A DNA stretch of 64,000 bases from Telmatactis stephensoni (Eukaryota > Cnidaria > Anthozoa > Actiniaria > Isophelliidae): NCBI GenBank assembly GCA_029948255.1, contig JALIZF010001437.1, positions 247,117 to 311,116 of the forward strand, written 5' to 3'. Made by a program: the position numbers and the translations under genes. The notes beneath the pieces were generated by a model. That model searched no databases and was not told the origin of the DNA. It saw only the letters and a list, made by a program, of their open reading frames with translations. Shown here one piece after another: positions 34,101 through 47,542 of the stretch. How positions within the stretch are numbered: the first letter of the stretch is position 1; each line of letters opens with the position of its first letter.

Positions 34101-37100
34101 ACCGTTAAATCCGATGATAAGCTTTCACAATGGTCAGTAAAAACTTTGAGATCGTTGACTGTCGTCAATTATTTTCTGTAGACTCAAAACCATTTTAATG
34201 ATATAATAACATTAACTCTAAAACAACTATTGCAGCTTTTTTTTTTTTTTCACTGATGGCAAACAATTTTCTTGAACAAGCGTATTTGTCTGGAGACAAT
34301 AATGATCGACGTGGGTGGCCTATCTAATGCACAGTGCAAACACCAAGTCTACATGTAGGTGGTCTTACTTCATCGAATTGAAATCATCACCGGTATAACT
34401 CGTTTCATCTTTAATGTAGCAATGCAGAGAGTACAACTTAACATTGCATCTTGAAAAAGTAATCGTGAACATCAATGAGAAATGGTAAAGCAGTATCATG
34501 CAGTATGTGTTTTAAAAAAATTACCAGTCTTTTATAACCTAACATGCGTATTACAGACAACTATGCAGGTAGAACTTGACCTTGCATCTTGAAAAGCCAG
34601 TGAGTGTAAAAATCAACAAGACAAACGGCAACTACAAAAAATCGCTATAGTTTCGTGAGATTTGCTTGGTTTCAACGTGTAATAATCTGCTCTACTATCT
34701 ACATTTGACAGGTAGGTGTTGCTAACACGCCCAGCAATTGTCGACAAGACATTTCGAACGTTTTTATATCACGGTAGTGACACTGCAGTCACTGCCGGCA
34801 CAGCGCTGTCCCTTTTACACGCGTGTGAAAACTCTATTCTACCTACGTTACACGCCTGCTACGAGTTACTAAAAAGCTAAGCTGATGCTAGATTTAATTT
34901 TCATCATCAATTCATCAGCTAAAACTCTAATCTGAAATCCCTGAAAAATATGTTGGCTGTAATGAGGAATCTATTGCTCAAGCCCGAAGGGCCTAGAGCT
35001 TAGGATTGCAAATGATCGTTTGGAAGGACACAAAATGACTTCGCACCCTCGCGAACTGACAAAAGAAAAAACGTGATGAGACGAAGACGAACGAAGTAGT
35101 ATCGGCACATCTACGCCTACTTTCCGGACAATCGAAATGTCTCCGACTCCCGCGATCACTACCGATTTCGCTAATTAGATTTTTGTAGCTACAGCCTCGT
35201 TTCGAGGCGTAGCTACTATTCATCGAGTTCATGTCCGTAAGTAACACCACAGGAAACCCATAAGTCCTAAACTGACCAATCAGAAGCAAGTACGAGTGTA
35301 CGATCTGACAAACGATAAAATACAAAGCAAAGTAGAATCTAATCTGAGGCTTCAAATTAAAGCTATCAGAATTTCCGTGAATGGATGTTTACCCTGTATG
35401 AACTACATTATAATTTGCTCCTTGGTTAAGCTTCAAGCCACTGGATTGAAAATTTTACCAGCAGTTTTATCGAAATGTGATTTTGTGTCGGCTGTTGCTT
35501 CGACTGTCTTGCTGATCATGAATGAAGCGGTGAACTGCACTGTGAAGTTGTGTGAAGGAAAAAACGATGCCAAGAAAAAAAGATTCATAGTCGGTGATCC
35601 TCGTATCTGCCAATTTAAAAACGCCAAGTAATGAAAATAATAGTAAGTTTCAGTTAAACGGGTCCTCACATGAAATTTACGAACACTTCACAGTCACAAC
35701 TGACAACTGTAAGCGAAGCTTGCTTACGATTTTCTAAAGACGAATTTTCGCTTCAAATACTGTCTGTTTGTACACGAATATCATCGTGTTAAGCTATTTC
35801 ATATCTTATTTGATGTGGATTCTACGGAAATGTATATTGCGTCGACCAGGACATAGGGACATAGTGATCAGGAGCATGACTGGTTGACTGACGTGACTTC
35901 TCATCTGACAGTTTCTCCTTAGTTATTTTAGTAGCTGATTCCCAACGTTTCTTTTAAATTTTACTTTAGGACCGATTGAGACAGGGCTTCTTTATAATAG
36001 GTACTTCAGAATTGATTGAATAAATTAGAGTTAACTCTGAATAAATTAACCGTTTTCAATACAGTATGTACTTTTATTACACGTGCAATCAAACACGTTC
36101 CTTGAGGAATCCCATTTCAATCCCAATGATTATTTGTTATTGTAAAAAATGTAATAACTGTTCCGAACAATTCCTTTCTAGATAACAGCGATTTTCTAAA
36201 TAATGTGAACTCTGACCTCCAAACAGTCCGTTGCGGGAATTTGTTTTTTTCGGCCACTTCAAACAAACAACCCAAAAAATACTCATAAAGATCCCTAAAA
36301 GCACACCAAATGACGAATAATGATCTTTAAATGACCTGTAAAAGTTAAATATGATTTTCGTATAAGTTAAATCTTCGTATTTTTAATTCTTAAAATTGAC
36401 TGACAGAGGTGAATAACCAAATTCCAATTAACGGACTTTTTCAATGCATGAGTTCGCGTAATTCTGAAAATCGTTGTAAGGCTGTAGCTACATGCGCATT
36501 TTGTGCGCCTATTTTTTCTAGGTGTTCCTGCTGGTGTTCGTGCATAACTCGGAAAACAGTCACAATTATAGTTTCCATGGCAACTTCAGTAGTGTCTTTT
36601 TGGAAGCTTGGAAAATCGGCATAAACTGAAGAAGTGATTTAATCATAGAAGAAGTCCAAACTCTCAAAAAAAAACATAAGAAGTACGGATTATCTGATGC
36701 TTGTGGAGATTTCTTTGTGTTGTTCCTGTGAAAAGACGAAAAACGAGTGAGCTGACCGAGACTCCAGGGTCTCCTATACCCCCTTTACAAAATGAAATCA
36801 CGTTAAAAAATTCAGTGATCCTTTTCCACGTCACGCAAAATTAAAAAATCTCTTTCACATTCAAAAAAATATCAAAAGTTCCTTTCACGTGGACGCAAAA
36901 AGATTTTAGACCTTGAATCACGTTTCACGTCAAAATAAATCAGCCGTTCACGTTTAGGAGAACCTCATGACACTCGTGAACTCGGTGAAAGTGCAGCTTT
37001 TCAAAATATACAGATTCATCCTAAAGAATCCTGCAGAAAAGTTATTGAAGGGTAATAAAAAGTTATTCTACACTTATTTATTCCCTGTTTGTCTTATTCA

Positions 37101-38776
37101 GAAAGTTCTTTTTTCAACAGTACGTACCGTTTTTGTCCAGTCACAAATGAGCGTAAACCGTTGCTCGCATACGTACTGAAGAGTTTGTTGTATTTTGAAC
37201 TGAGCCATTCACGCCAAAAATCGACCAAATTAAAAACGAAATCAAAGGACCGAAAACCGAGTAATTTTTTTCACTTTGGATTATTTCTTCTTGATATTTT
37301 ACTTGAATACATATAATTTAGTTAATTATCTTGGTTTGCGCTTGAAAGCCAATTTTTTAACTTTTCAGCGAAGTAGTCCGTAGATGTAGGTGATTAGTCA
37401 TGACTCTGCAATCCAAAATTGCAAAAAATTCTTAGATTAACATTTGGATGTGTTCTTTTGTATAAATACCACTACAGTAGTGGTACTAATTTACGGCAAA
37501 ATATAACTACAAACCATGTTTTATACATATAAAGCTGTTGATAATTTGCAAATCTTGAATCCCTATTTTCTCTACCCACCTTTTCTGTTTCATTATTAGG
37601 TGAGTAGAGCAGCCAAATGCGAGTTTTGCATTAGAATACTAGTAGATTTATATTAATATGATGAGTTTTGGACTGAACGCGCTGAGTTCTAAAGCCGTTA
37701 AGAGAAATTATAAACTTCACAGAAAAATTTTATTCAACAAAGTGGACAGAGCGAGAACCCTTTTTTGCTCTTGTCACTGTTTTCACTATAGTCGTGTTGT
37801 TTTTTTAGATTAAAATCTTTTGTCATCCTATCTACTTCATCGTTTCATTGCTTAGCAAATTTGCATTTGGAGAGGGGACCTTGTGGGGACAGGGGGAGAG
37901 GTACCATAAAGATTGAATGAAAACCAGTCATTTTAAGAGAGATCAGTTAGCTATTGTTTTTGTTTGTTTGTTGCCAGTGTTTATTTGTGTCTCGGGTTGT
38001 TTGTGTGTTTGCTTGTCTGTCTGTTTCTTTGTTTGTCTGTCTGTCTGTGTGTCTGTCTGTTGGTTGGTTGGTTGGTTTGTTGAGTGGTGGGAGGTGGAGA
38101 ATTGGGATCCTCGTGGGAAAACTGTAGTACGTAGAGCCTACTTTTTAGTCCGAAAATAGGTAGAATACAATACGTCATTGATTTTGTACGTTCTATAAGT
38201 TAAAGAGAATGTCGTTACCATGGTAACCAATCGACTTCCAGCTAATATAAATAAATATTAGAATATTTGAATTTTATTACACACAAGCAAATTTTCTATG
38301 GCAATAGATTTGCCTGTGTAGAGGCTTGCGCTCGTCCTGTTAAATTTGAAATATTTGATCTTTGTAATTTTACTTTATTTTCTTACACATTTACATAATT
38401 ATTTACTATTTATATTATTGTATGTACGCTGCTTAATAGAGGGTGGTCGCTTAATACAGGGCCGTTATATACAGGCTCGACTGTATATTATATTATGCTG
38501 TTATTATATATACTAAAACGGGTTTTCATCTGGACTATTTCCTGGAGACACGCTCGCCACGTTGTGACGTGAAGTCGTTCTAAATTGTCGTTCCAGTACG
38601 CAGCAACATTACAATTGCATGTCTGCAGAAGGTTTAGAACAAGCACGGACTCTCTTTTTCCTAGATATGCTCTCCTGCTATTATTATCTCAAACCCCCGC
38701 TATCTAAAAAAAATTGTCGTATAGGAATGCAAGTTCAAATACAGTTCTAAGACATGCTTCTTGAATTTACTACAGG
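34100..38776. other. Intergenic region upstream of the patatin-like gene
   Basis: Mainly AT-rich sequence with no protein I recognise. Seen: a hairpin GTAGCTAC.GCCTCG/CGAGGCGTAGCTAC at 35185-35216, with an inverted partial match (GGCTGTAGCTAC) near 36480 suggesting an old MITE; repeated CACGT-containing words at 36790-36955; and GTCT and GTTG microsatellite sequence at 38005-38080. A plus-strand frame at 35296-35631 (111 aa) has unremarkable composition and no family match known to me. The promoter of the downstream gene should lie in this region, but I cannot identify it. Confidence 0.4.
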
Positions 38777-41700
38777 ATGTCTCAAAAAACTGCTGACAGT
38801 AAAGTCGGTATTGCATTCTCTGGTGGTGGCATAAGATCGGCAGCTTTCTGCTCTGGTGTTCTACGAAGATTACTTCAAAAAGCGGTTACCTTTGACTACC
38901 TGAGTTGTGTGTCCGGTGGGGGGTACACTGGGGCATCGTACCTTGATTGGAAGTACCGTAATGAGTTCAAAGATGACCGTGAATGGCACAAGAAATACTT
39001 TGAGCATCTGCGCCAACACAGTAATCCATTGTGTTACTGCAGCAACCCATGTAAAGGCTGTTTAGACGCACTACGACTGGTCTGCCTCGTGATTACTGTG
39101 GTCATCATCCTACCTGCCGCTTTGCTGTTTATGCTCGCCATTATTACAGCCTACGTCATTGACTTCTTTTTTGGTGACATACTTCGTGCACCTTTCACTT
39201 GCCCTCGTGGTGAAAACCACACTTTCACAGCTTCACAAATCAAACAAAATCCAGCAATAATTATATCTTTTAACATGACAAACACTCATGAATGTGTACC
39301 TTTCGTGGGTCCTTTAATGCTCGAAACCGTTTCTCTCTTCGCAATCTTGTTTCTGATATTTCTGCTTCTTTATTTTCTCAGATCAATAGTGCAAGGTCGA
39401 AGTGTGCTTTTCAATCTCTTTCGTGTCTGCTTGTGGTTGAGTGGTTTTACTTTTGCGATGGTATTTCTACCGTGGCTGATTGAACAGTACATTGTAGTAA
39501 CTCCACTGTGGGCAAATGCTCTTATTCTTGTTCTAAGTATCTTCGTATGGCTTGGAATCCCGCCACTTCGCAGCGCGGCATCGCTCGCGTTGATTGTGTA
39601 TTTCTGCGCGTATACTGTAAAATGGCGAGTCTACAAGACAGCAATCCTTGGGGTATACTACACGCAGCATCGCTTCCTGGTTATGTTGTCGATCTCTGGT
39701 CTCTTGTTGTGGCTTCATCCATTTTTGGGAGCTTTACAGAAAAACGCAGTGCACATGTACAACGCGTAAGAAATATGCATTCTAAAATATTATTCTAGCT
39801 TATTCTCCTTGGAACGGGTATTCAAGAAAAAATGGAAGGATCGAAGAATCAAGCATCTTACCCAAGTCCCTTCAGGATGAGAATCAGTAAAAGTCCTCCC
39901 CGAACCACTCCCGGCCCGGCCCCATGTAACTCCCAAAGTATGTATTCAATACAGTGGACTTGTGCTATAAGAAGAGGGACCACTCCCCATGTAACTCTCA
40001 TAGTATGTATTCAATACAGTGGACTATCTATCTGCTATAAGAGGAGGGACCACTCCCCATGTAACTCCCACAGTATGTAATAAATACACCGGACTATCTA
40101 TATCTGTTATAAGAAGAGGGACCACTCCCCATGTAACTCCCACAGTATGTAATAAATACACCGGACTATCTATATCTGTTATAAGAAGAGGGACCACTCC
40201 CCATGTAACTCTCATAGTATGTATTCAATACAGTGGACTATCTATCTGCTATAATTAAGAGGAGGGACCACTCCCCATGTAACTCCCACAGTATGTAATA
40301 AATACACCGGACTATCTATACCTGTTATAAGAAGAGGGACCACTCCCCATGTAACTCCCACAGTATGTAATATATACACCGGACTATCTATATCTGTTAT
40401 AAGAAGAGGGACCACTCCCCATGTAACTCTCATAGTATGTAATAAATACACCGGACTATCTATATCTGTTATAAGAAGAGGGACCACTCCCCATGTAACT
40501 CCCACAGTATGTAATATATACACCGGACTATCTATATCTGTTATAAGAAGAGGGACCACTCCCCATGTAACTCCCACAGTATGTAATATATACACCGGAC
40601 TATCTATACCTGTTATAAGAAGAGGGACCACTCCCCATGTAACTCCCACAGTATGTAATAAATACACCGGACTATCTATATCTGTTATAAGAAGAGGGAC
40701 CACTCCCCATGTAACTCCCACAGTATGTAATAAATACACCGGACTATCTATATCTGTTATAAGAAGAGGGACCACTCCCCATGTAACTCCCACAGTATGT
40801 AATAAATACACCGGACTATCTATATCTGTTATAAGACCAAAACCTTCCCGCTAAACTGTACGTTCTCTTTTGTATAACGGAGGTGATTAATAGGTAGGAT
40901 ATTGTTCGCGGTCAAAAAGTTTGTCATCATTTAGAGTGAGGCAACTAAAGGTGAATGTTCGCATAAGACTATGATTAGTAGAACATTTAACTACAGCGGT
41001 TCGCTTACCGTTAAGGTATCAGGGTACCCCAAAGTTTCTCAAAAGGATCGATTTTTACTTTTTTACATTTTCTGATAGAATACACAATAAGCTATGATTT
41101 AGTGAAAAAATTATTTCACTAGCGATTTTTAATAGCGAGTTATAAGCGAAAAACTTTTTTCCGGCTTAATCCTTGTCAATTATCTGTTGACATCACTTGT
41201 CAATTGACCTGTCATCAAGATAGCCTGCGTAGCTGGCGGTTTAAGGGGGAGGGAAGGGGGAAAGAAAGGAGAAGGGGGAGAAGAAACCGCCTGTTTCTCA
41301 TCTCCTCCTCCCCTCCCCTCCCCTCCCCTCCCCTCCCCTCCCCTCTCCCTTCTCCCCAGTCCCCCTCCCCTCTCCCCAATCACCTTAAACCGCCAGCTAC
41401 GCAGGCTACGTTTTTCTCGGAAGTGAATTTACGTTCATTTAGCCGTGTATTTTGAGTTCCCGGTCAAAGGGATTTTAATGGATTCAACTGAAATTTGGCA
41501 GAGGTCATCTTCGATAGTTGTTCTTTAAAAGTATGTCTCTGATTTTCGATTTTTTGCTCCATTCCAAAGTTATCGTCTGTTTTGTATCAGATACAGCTAT
41601 TTTGGCGGTGTTGTAACTTTAGGAACGTATAACAGAACAACGGGGCAACTAATCAAAAATCTGAGACACACTTTTGACAAGTGATATCTCATGATCTCAG

Positions 41701-44586
41701 AAAGATAGTTTCTACATTTATTCAGCTTTCTAAAAATGTATACTTTAATGTGGTTTAGACTAAAAGTTTTGGCGCAATATAGAGTTGAACGCACACCGGT
41801 CGCTAGGGGTACCCTGATACCTTAAGTCACCTTTATAAGTGGTTACCATTTAGAGTGGGGTAACGACAATTAGATGTTTTGTTGAGACCGCGAGCAATAC
41901 CTACAGTAACAATACGTGACATGATTACCAATTAGAATGCGCATGTGGTAGTACGTGACAATAAGTAGACACTCCTCGTGACAGGTTTGTTGTACCTTGT
42001 CCTCAGGGATTCAGGGCGAAGGTACGTGGCGTCCTTTCGCGCTTTCCCTTTCTCTTCCCCTCCCCTCCCCCCCTTTCGCCCTGGATCCCCAAGGATACTT
42101 TTTGGTATGTCGCTGGGGTCGGTCGTAACAAGGCAATCCAGTGCGCACAGTCACTGCGACCATTCTCTGAATTACAACTTGTCGCCTAACCCAGCGGTCG
42201 CCAACGCGTATTTTAAAAAGCAGTGTAAATAAATGATGGCATCCTCATTTCAGATGGATGCTGGTAAAAACGTTCTTTTCTCCCGAGAGCTCCCGGGCAT
42301 CTTTCATTTCTTGCACTGACTTCATTCCCTGGGCGACGCACTGTTGTAAGCCGAAACAAGAAAACCTCAACAGTCCATTAACAATGGGTGATCTTATCGA
42401 CCTTAAACCAGAATACAAGTGTAATGTGACGGTGAACAACTGGCGGAAATCAAATGAAAGAGGAGAGAAGAACTACGAGCTTTTAGTGCTGTCTCCATCG
42501 ATGATTGAACGCATCGATCGTCTACCAGGTGAAAAGCAGTTTGACCAAGAAGGCTTTGTGCAACCACGTGATATCAAATTACACTCTGCCATGGCAACGT
42601 CCGCAGCTGTTCTGTCATACGATCTTGGTGGCTATGGTGACGGGGTTCAGTCCATTCGTGATCTACAAATTTTTCTTGGAATGGGAATGGGTAAAGGTTT
42701 GGTATCACAGCCAGGGCTTGGAAGAAATATGCCGTGCATAGTTAGGGTAAGCATCAGCCCAGGCAATTCTTGGGTTTCCTGTGGCAATAGAGACACTCGC
42801 TTCTACGGAGCGCCGCCTGAGTAAAAATTATTACTGCGAAAATTCTACCACAATGAATATTGACTTCCGAAACAAGTTACCCTGCGAGCAGAGGCCCTTT
42901 TGTCTTGTTGGCTTCCAGTGTAAGAGGAGAATAACCTCTGCTCGCAGTCACACAGCGTTCCTAGGGAATTTGGACGAGAAACTAGTGACAGTATAATATG
43001 CTTGGGTTCATGACCTATTACAGCATCGAACACTTAGGACAATGTCGAACAGAGCTACTTCAGTTTCTCATTCCGTTTTCATTGTTTTCTAAGTTGGGCG
43101 TGAACCGAACCTACACTGGTTCGTGAACCAGTCCTATGTAAAATGTTTTTTTCTTTTCTTTGACAGGCAATGCCAATGACGATCCAGCTTCTAATAGCAA
43201 TTCCTCTTCTTGGTATCCCTGTGGCACGTTTCTGTGGAGCACCCAAGTATTTGGATACAGTAGCTATTGTCATGGTCCTAAGCATTCTTGTCATTTTGAC
43301 ATTGGTTGCCATGGTACCTACAGGAGCTCCAAACCCCGGATGTATGAGAAGATTTGTCAGGTACAGTGGATTTCATTTGAAACTCGGACATTTCTCAATA
43401 GAATTTTTACAGGCAGCGCAAATGGACCACATAAACGTCTGAGGGCAAGTTTAGTTGACCAGTGACCAAAATTAAACATTGGTCTTTATGGATGTAGCTC
43501 AATTGAAGAAGGAAAACACAATTCCTAACCGTTATGAAAATAGGACTGCAGCTGCGGTATTCCTCCATTTGCACGACTTCTTCTGTGAATAGTTTTGTTT
43601 TGTCCTATCAAAAACGTTGAGACATAATCATGATAACTGACGCGTATAGATTCTGTAGTTCCTGTACTTGCAATGTAAAAAATAAAATGATGAAGCGATG
43701 GCATGCCCACAGCCAGTGCAAGATTTTTATCGAGGCAGAGCTTCAAGGTGATGTACTTGGGTTGTGACTATGTTGGCTACAAGCCTAAATTCGGGGGATG
43801 ACAGTCTAAATAACATGTTTCTATTTTTTAAGGTGGTGTGTCATCAACATCTACCAGGTTAGACTCCTGCGCAGGTTTCTGGGTCTCACAAACGTCGGCC
43901 CCACGCCTCCTCCCGTATTGGAGCTGAGCGACGGAGGTCATATCGAGAACCTGGGCATACTGCCTTTGTTCAAACTACGACTCTCTCGCATCGTTGTTGT
44001 CAACGGCGGTGATATCGAAGAAGGAAATACTTATGCTACTGCCCTTGTTACAGCACTGCAACAAGCACGTGACAAACTGCGTTGTTCATTTATTGGGGTC
44101 AGCGGTCGTGACGTGGTTGAGGACATTCGTAGTGCGTTCGTTGAAAAGCCTGACGGAGAGCTGCCAAGATATTATCGATTTCTTGTAGAGTACTACGAAA
44201 AGTATGGCTTGGCAGAAAGGAAAGTTGGCGATGGTGAAGTTTTGCTGCTATCTCCAAGACATCCTAGCACAGGAATCAAAAGTTCTGAAGAACGATATAA
44301 CTGGAAGGATTATGGAGAGGATGTGGACGAGGAGGCCTGGTACAAAGGTCCTGTGATGGACGCACCGGACGTAGACCAACTAGCTGGTTGTTGTTTTGAA
44401 TGCTGTCATTCCAAAATATGCCGGTTCTTATTTGGATCTATCTGTGGTCAATTTCCATTCCACAACACAGCCAATCAAATGTTTACTCGTTCCATGTTCA
44501 CGGCATACCATAACGAAGGCTACCGCGCATGCACAGAATCACAGGCCGAAACGTTTCTCAGTGGTGTATACACAGGAACTCCATGA
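38777..44586 (+). CDS. Patatin-like phospholipase with inserted membrane segments
   Basis: Four exons join with matching phases: 38777-39765, 42254-42746, 43167-43360 and 43833-44586 (2430 nt, 809 aa). Donors are GTAAGA, GTAAGC and GTACAG; all acceptors end in AG. The patatin signatures are an oxyanion-hole GGGIRSA (residues 16-22), the nucleophile motif CVSGGGYTG (Ser46), and the catalytic aspartate in DGGH (Asp592) encoded by exon 4. Such enzymes hydrolyse acyl esters of phospholipids or neutral lipids with a Ser-Asp dyad. Between the two halves lie several strongly hydrophobic stretches (about 100-130, 180-205, 215-240, 245-285, 300-320, and two more in exon 3), so the protein is predicted to be polytopic. 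The ATG follows TACTACAGG, which looks like an acceptor, so a 5' non-coding exon is likely. AATAAA occurs at 44636. Substrate and location are unknown. Confidence 0.88.
39930..40845. repeat. 72-bp minisatellite in intron 1 of the patatin-like gene
   Basis: About 12 to 13 copies of a 72-bp unit beginning ACCACTCCCCATGTAACTCC and containing AGTATGTAATAAATACACCG. Copies start near 40121, 40193, 40267 and 40339. Variants alternate between AATAAATACACCGG and ATTCAATACAGTGG. Open frames in both directions come from the period being a multiple of three. Confidence 0.95.
41015..41821. mobile_element. 807-bp MITE flanked by TTAA
   Basis: Termini are GGTATCAGGGTACCCC and its exact reverse complement GGGGTACCCTGATACC, flanked by TTAA at 41011-41014 and 41822-41825. 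TTAA is the target of piggyBac and Kolobok transposons, and these GG-starting ends would suit a Kolobok-like relative, but no transposase is present. It sits in intron 1 of the patatin-like gene and contains a second MITE (41221-41408). Confidence 0.82.
41221..41408. mobile_element. Nested MITE with a GGGGA/TCCCC-rich core
   Basis: Ends are TAGCCTGCGTAGCTGGCGGT and its exact complement ACCGCCAGCTACGCAGGCTA in inverted orientation. The core is purine-rich, then pyrimidine-rich (repeated CCCCT). A related TAGCCTGC.TAGCTAC...GGGGAGGGGG stretch lies at about 46540-46630, so the family is dispersed. It is inserted inside the TTAA-flanked MITE. Confidence 0.8.
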
Positions 44587-45088
44587 GGCAACAAAGATCA
44601 TGAGGCATTTTAAGATGTCTTTATCTAAATCGATGAATAAAACACTAAGTAAAATAAATAGTCATATATAAATATGAATAATAACATGATATGACTATAA
44701 TTAATTAATTATATGGCCAATCTATACTTGAAGTATAATCTTAAATCTTTCAGTATTTACTTTAGAATTTAAAGGTGGCTTCTGCTATTTCTAAAATTAT
44801 ACATAATGGTTTTACCTTTGGCAAATACTTAAATAAAGGATGGCTAGTTTTTTTACTATAATATTCTTAAAAATTGCACGATCAGATTTGTATAATTAAT
44901 GCCTAATATATTAATAAAATATTATATATTTACGTTTAAAACAATTCTTTAGAAATTTCTGTACACTTTCGCGATTCGCTTTACCATTGTCGTATGAATG
45001 CTGACGTTAATCCAATAAAAGTTTGTAAAATCTTGATTTACAGGAGAAATAATTTGTAAGATAATTAAGCAATATAAAAGGCGCGCGC

Positions 45089-45228
45089 GTCTCTGTGCTG
45101 TGATATAAACACGATGGAAGATGTAGAGCAAGAGAAAGGCAATCTTAGGAACAAGAGACGTAGCCAAGTTTATCTTGCTTTTCGATTGCTTTCCATCTTT
45201 TATCGTGCTTATATCACAGTACAGAGAC
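45089..45228. mobile_element. Inverted-repeat MITE, 140 bp
   Basis: The left end GTCTCTGTGCTGTGATATAA with ACACGATGGAAGA matches the reverse complement of the right end (TCTTTTATCGTGCTTATATC ... GAGAC) with few differences. A further partial copy (GTCTCTGTCCTCTGATATAA) follows at about 45293, next to a CCAATCAGCGCGCG motif. Confidence 0.75.
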
Positions 45229-47267
45229 ATAAGCGATCGTTTTACATTGCTTTTATAAAATATTTTTAATAATGTTTTTGTGCCAGTCATGTCTCTGTCC
45301 TCTGATATAAACATGATAGCCAGCCAATCAGCGCGCGTGTTAACTAACAAAGGTACTCATTACACGGAAAATTATCAAATTTGATTTTCGTATAAGGGAA
45401 AAAGACCGAAGAAAAAGAGGAAAAAAGCAAATCAAAATAAGATCAGTAAAAAAATCGGCACATTCGAAGTCATTTAAGGAGATTACATTGTGGGTTTAAT
45501 CCTGTCCAGTACTGAAGGGTTATCCATATATTTACCTTCATCTAAGATAAAGATATGGTTGAAAATGAGATTTATAGAGTTTGAGAAGGGAATGCCTCAA
45601 CTTTAATATAATTCCCACTGCTTTGCCCACTTTATGTGATTTTTCCAGGAAAGATTGCTAATTTGATACAAGAGTTCTAGAGCTTTTATTAGCGCAAAGT
45701 AAATTTGTGTCATAAGCAAAAAGAAAAAAAAAACTAAATTAGTCCAAGAAAATGTCGCTTATAAACTAAAATTAAAGGTATATTTTTTTCAATTTTTTAA
45801 TTATATATTCGGATTGATATAAAATTAACTGGAAGTACTTGTTTTTAGGTGTGGCTCCATATCTATTACTTTAGGCCTAAGCCTTTAACATTGTGCAAGA
45901 TTTCACATTGACACCACGAGTGGAAAACCCTTTTGTATCACTTTCATGTACATAGTTCTCCAAGTAGCATTTATTTAGGGGGCGTAGCTGTCAATCAAAA
46001 ATTACTCTGCATACTCTACCTGATCACTATCCTTCATAACACCTTTTTTGTATTAACATTAGATGCTTTTTATCTTTGTTTCTGATATTTAATTCCAAAA
46101 ATATCGATAAGTAAGTAATTAATTTCTGGGCGTGGCTCCACCTCCAGAATCACAGGCAACCCAGGCTAATTACTTGTAAAGAGATATGTGTAATAAATAT
46201 GGCTTCTCCTCAACTATACAATTTACCTCTGAAATTGTGGAAATTAAGCTTAGAATTTAAGAAAACAAGTTTACTTACCGTCTCGTCTTGACATTTGTCG
46301 ATTTGTCGATTTGAACAATTCCACATTAAAGCTGCACCATTTTTAAGGGGCCAAAATATGCAAATGAGTCACTCACTCGCAAATCCGTTAACTATGCTAC
46401 TGCGCATGCTCTACGTGATTGACTGCAGGCCGAAAATGATGTGGGCTGTGGGTACGAGATAGAAGGAAATATGATTTTTTTATTCCGGGAGTCCCGTACT
46501 ATTCACGGATCAATGATATTTGCTTTTCACGATTTATGTAGCCTGCCTAGCTACAGGCTCTCAAAGGGGAGGGGGAGGGGGAGAGGGAAGGGAAAGGGGA
46601 AGGGGAGAGGACTGGGGAGGAGGGAAAAGAAAGGGAGAAGTTTGTCTTTGTAATCTTTATCTACTGAAGATGGCATGGGTTATGCCGAAACATGTCTAGT
46701 ATTAAACGTATTTTCGTATACATTAAGTGTATTGCGTCTGTAGTGCTTTTACGTTCATTTGGAACTGTATTATAATTATATATTATACATCTAGACTACC
46801 TTCACTGTACAAATCTATTGCACGAGAAACTAGGAAAAATGAAAGGAAAATCAACTTGTACTTGCATGTATGCGCCCGCTGTGGCAACTGCTGTTAGCTG
46901 TTATAAATAGTACTAAAAACATGTACATTTAATGGCAATACACAAAATAACTTCAAATATTTTTTATTCACATTAGACCTTCGTCATCACAGTTCTAAAC
47001 CTTTCTCTTCAGAATTTCGATTCCAGTTTTAGAAAAAGGAAGAAAAAAGGAAAATTCGAAGGGGTAATTTTTAACAAAAACGCGCCACCTGCAAACTCGA
47101 CAAAATGCAAAGGCTATATTATGTAAAATAGTCAAAAATTGCCCCAAATCAACAAAATGCACAGCCCGTAGTTCGTAGGAAATCTTTAAAAATAACCCAA
47201 AATGCAAAGCCTGTAGCACATGGAAAATGTTCCAAAATCGACAAAATGCAAAGCCTGTAGCATATGG

Positions 47268-47425
47268 AATCGACGGTGCAAGAAGTCCCGAGTTCGATTC
47301 CCAGAGCTTCACATCCTTGTTTTGACTTGTTTCCTTCCCGTGTAGCTTTAAATTGTAGCTTTCAAAGCGGAGCAGTGATGGAGAGAGGGGGTGAAGGGCG
47401 TACACTTCGAACGCTTTATACATGA
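47268..47425 (+). mobile_element. tRNA-derived SINE (family 1), partial copy
   Basis: Contains the B-box-like GAGTTCGATTCCC, then TTTTGACTTGTTTCC, CCGTGTAGCTTTAAA and GCGGAGCAGTGATGGAGAGA, in the family order. The tRNA-like 5' end and the 3' tail are degraded. Confidence 0.75.
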
Positions 47426-47542
47426 AAACTGGGCGACCACTCCCCGCGCTTCGAAGTAAAATAAATTGGCTTTGTCTTACCCAGGTCTTCATCATGTAGT
47501 CGCACTGCTCATTGAAGTTTGGTGACTACATTTATGTAATTT

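Noticed and set aside
35296..35631. 111-aa plus-strand frame with ordinary composition
   Set aside because: No motif, no splice partner and no recognisable family; could be an exon, but nothing supports it beyond being open.
40019..40811. Repeated VTWGVVPLLITDIDSPVY frame on the minus strand
   Set aside because: Translation of the 72-bp intron minisatellite (period divisible by three); it lies antisense in an intron of the patatin-like gene.
46995..47495. 166-aa minus-strand frame
   Set aside because: Runs antisense through a SINE and a degenerate tandem repeat; sequence is low-complexity and unlike any family known to me.
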